Of a stretch of 5,276 bases of DNA, positions 4,894 to 5,276 are shown one piece after another; the first letter of the stretch is position 1; each line of letters begins with the position of its first letter. Origin of the DNA: UBA2653 sp964572685. GTDB lineage: Bacteria; Pseudomonadota; Gammaproteobacteria; Legionellales; Legionellaceae. Where the stretch lies: contig CAZNFJ010000071.1 of NCBI GenBank assembly GCA_964572685.1, positions 1 through 5,276 of the forward strand, read 5' to 3'. The notes under the pieces were generated by a model. It ran no database searches. It worked only from the letters and a program-made list of their open reading frames with translations, and had not been told where the DNA came from. The position numbers and the translations under genes are program-made.

Positions 4894-5276
4894 TTAGGTC
4901 TTTTCTTCGATAAGCTCTTTAAGTGTAGTTTGTCTTAAGCTGGTATCTTGTTGTTTAACAGCCATAGTCATGGCTTTACGGGTACCAACAAATACCGCAA
5001 GTTTTTTAGCGCGAGTAAGTCCTGTATAAACCAAATTTCGATACAACATTTTAAAGTGCTGGGTCATCACAGGTATAATAACTGCGGAAAATTCACTCCC
5101 TTGGGATTTATGTATGGTAATTGCATAAGCCAAATCCAGCTCAACCATATCTTCTTTTTGATAAAGCACTTCTCTTTTTTCAGAAGAAAATAAGACACTA
5201 CATGTCAGATTTTCATGATCGATGCATGTGATTTTTCCAATATCCCCATTAAATACATTTAAGTCATAATTATTTT
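4894..5276 (-). CDS. RecD-type superfamily 1 DNA helicase, C-terminal part only
   Basis: The 126 visible codons run in from the right edge and end at TAA 4896-4894; the N-terminal ATPase half (Walker A and B) lies outside the window. Visible blocks are NNYDLNVFNGDIGKI (1-15 of the visible part), ELDLAYAITIHKSQGSEF (45-62) and YRNLVYTGLTRAKK (78-91). HKSQGSE and YTGLTRAKK are helicase motifs V/Va and VI of RecD/RecD2/TraA-like enzymes, in the UvrD_C_2 fold; the Arg of TRAKK is the expected arginine finger. The family unwinds DNA 5'-3' using ATP. The gene precedes the J-like gene by 17 bp on the same strand. A GTG inside the fragment (5169-5167) could be mistaken for a start, but the frame stays open upstream with conserved helicase residues, so it is internal. 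RecD2-like is most likely; true RecBCD RecD or a conjugative relaxase-helicase cannot be excluded from this fragment. Confidence 0.92.
   Translation of the reverse strand, partial: NNYDLNVFNGDIGKITCIDHENLTCSVLFSSEKREVLYQKEDMVELDLAYAITIHKSQGSEFSAVIIPVMTQHFKMLYRNLVYTGLTRAKKLAVFVGTRKAMTMAVKQQDTSLRQTTLKELIEEKT

Overview
The window is AT-rich and every credible gene lies on the minus strand, so the genes read from right to left. In transcription order there are five. (1) The C-terminal 126 residues of a RecD-type superfamily 1 helicase, cut by the right edge. (2) A protein of up to 382 aa carrying one internal J-domain-like segment with an HPD motif. (3) A 109-aa protein whose N-terminal segment resembles the short 'GYKDWNT' module of proteins annotated as Glyoxalase_8 / 'glyoxalase superfamily'. 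(4) A 632-aa protein of eight zinc-finger units that flank a PD-(D/E)XK-like nuclease domain. (5) A DUF2130-family coiled-coil protein, cut by the left edge. The RecD-type and J-domain proteins suggest an AT-rich proteobacterium, possibly a gammaproteobacterium of the Legionella/Coxiella kind. That is only an impression from composition and protein style. No rRNA, tRNA, CRISPR array or intact insertion sequence is visible.

There are two transcription units. The right-hand one (about 3728-5276) holds the helicase and the J-like protein, 17 bp apart if the GTG start is used. It looks like a helicase plus accessory or chaperone-like partner. The left-hand one starts at a strong predicted sigma-70 promoter (-35 TTGACA, 17-bp spacer, extended -10 TGA-AATAAT, positions 3469-3497). 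It has a leader of about 150 nt, followed by the 109-aa gene, a 125-bp gap, the zinc-finger/nuclease gene, a 24-bp gap with a good ribosome binding site, and the DUF2130 gene. The longest non-coding stretch (3313-3727) holds this promoter and leader, two AT-rich inverted repeats and a possible 9-codon leader ORF.

The most unusual object is the 632-aa protein. Four roughly 60-residue zinc-binding units precede a nuclease-like domain and four follow it. Neighbouring or alternate units share long stretches that are identical or nearly identical in DNA (69/69 bp at an offset of 360 bp; 85/86 bp at an offset of 183 bp), so the array has been copied or homogenised recently. The architecture suggests a modular DNA-binding nuclease, either a mobile or homing-type enzyme or part of a defence cassette. 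Its close linkage to DUF2130, which also shows a possible D...ExK nuclease core, makes a two-nuclease operon a reasonable but untested hypothesis.
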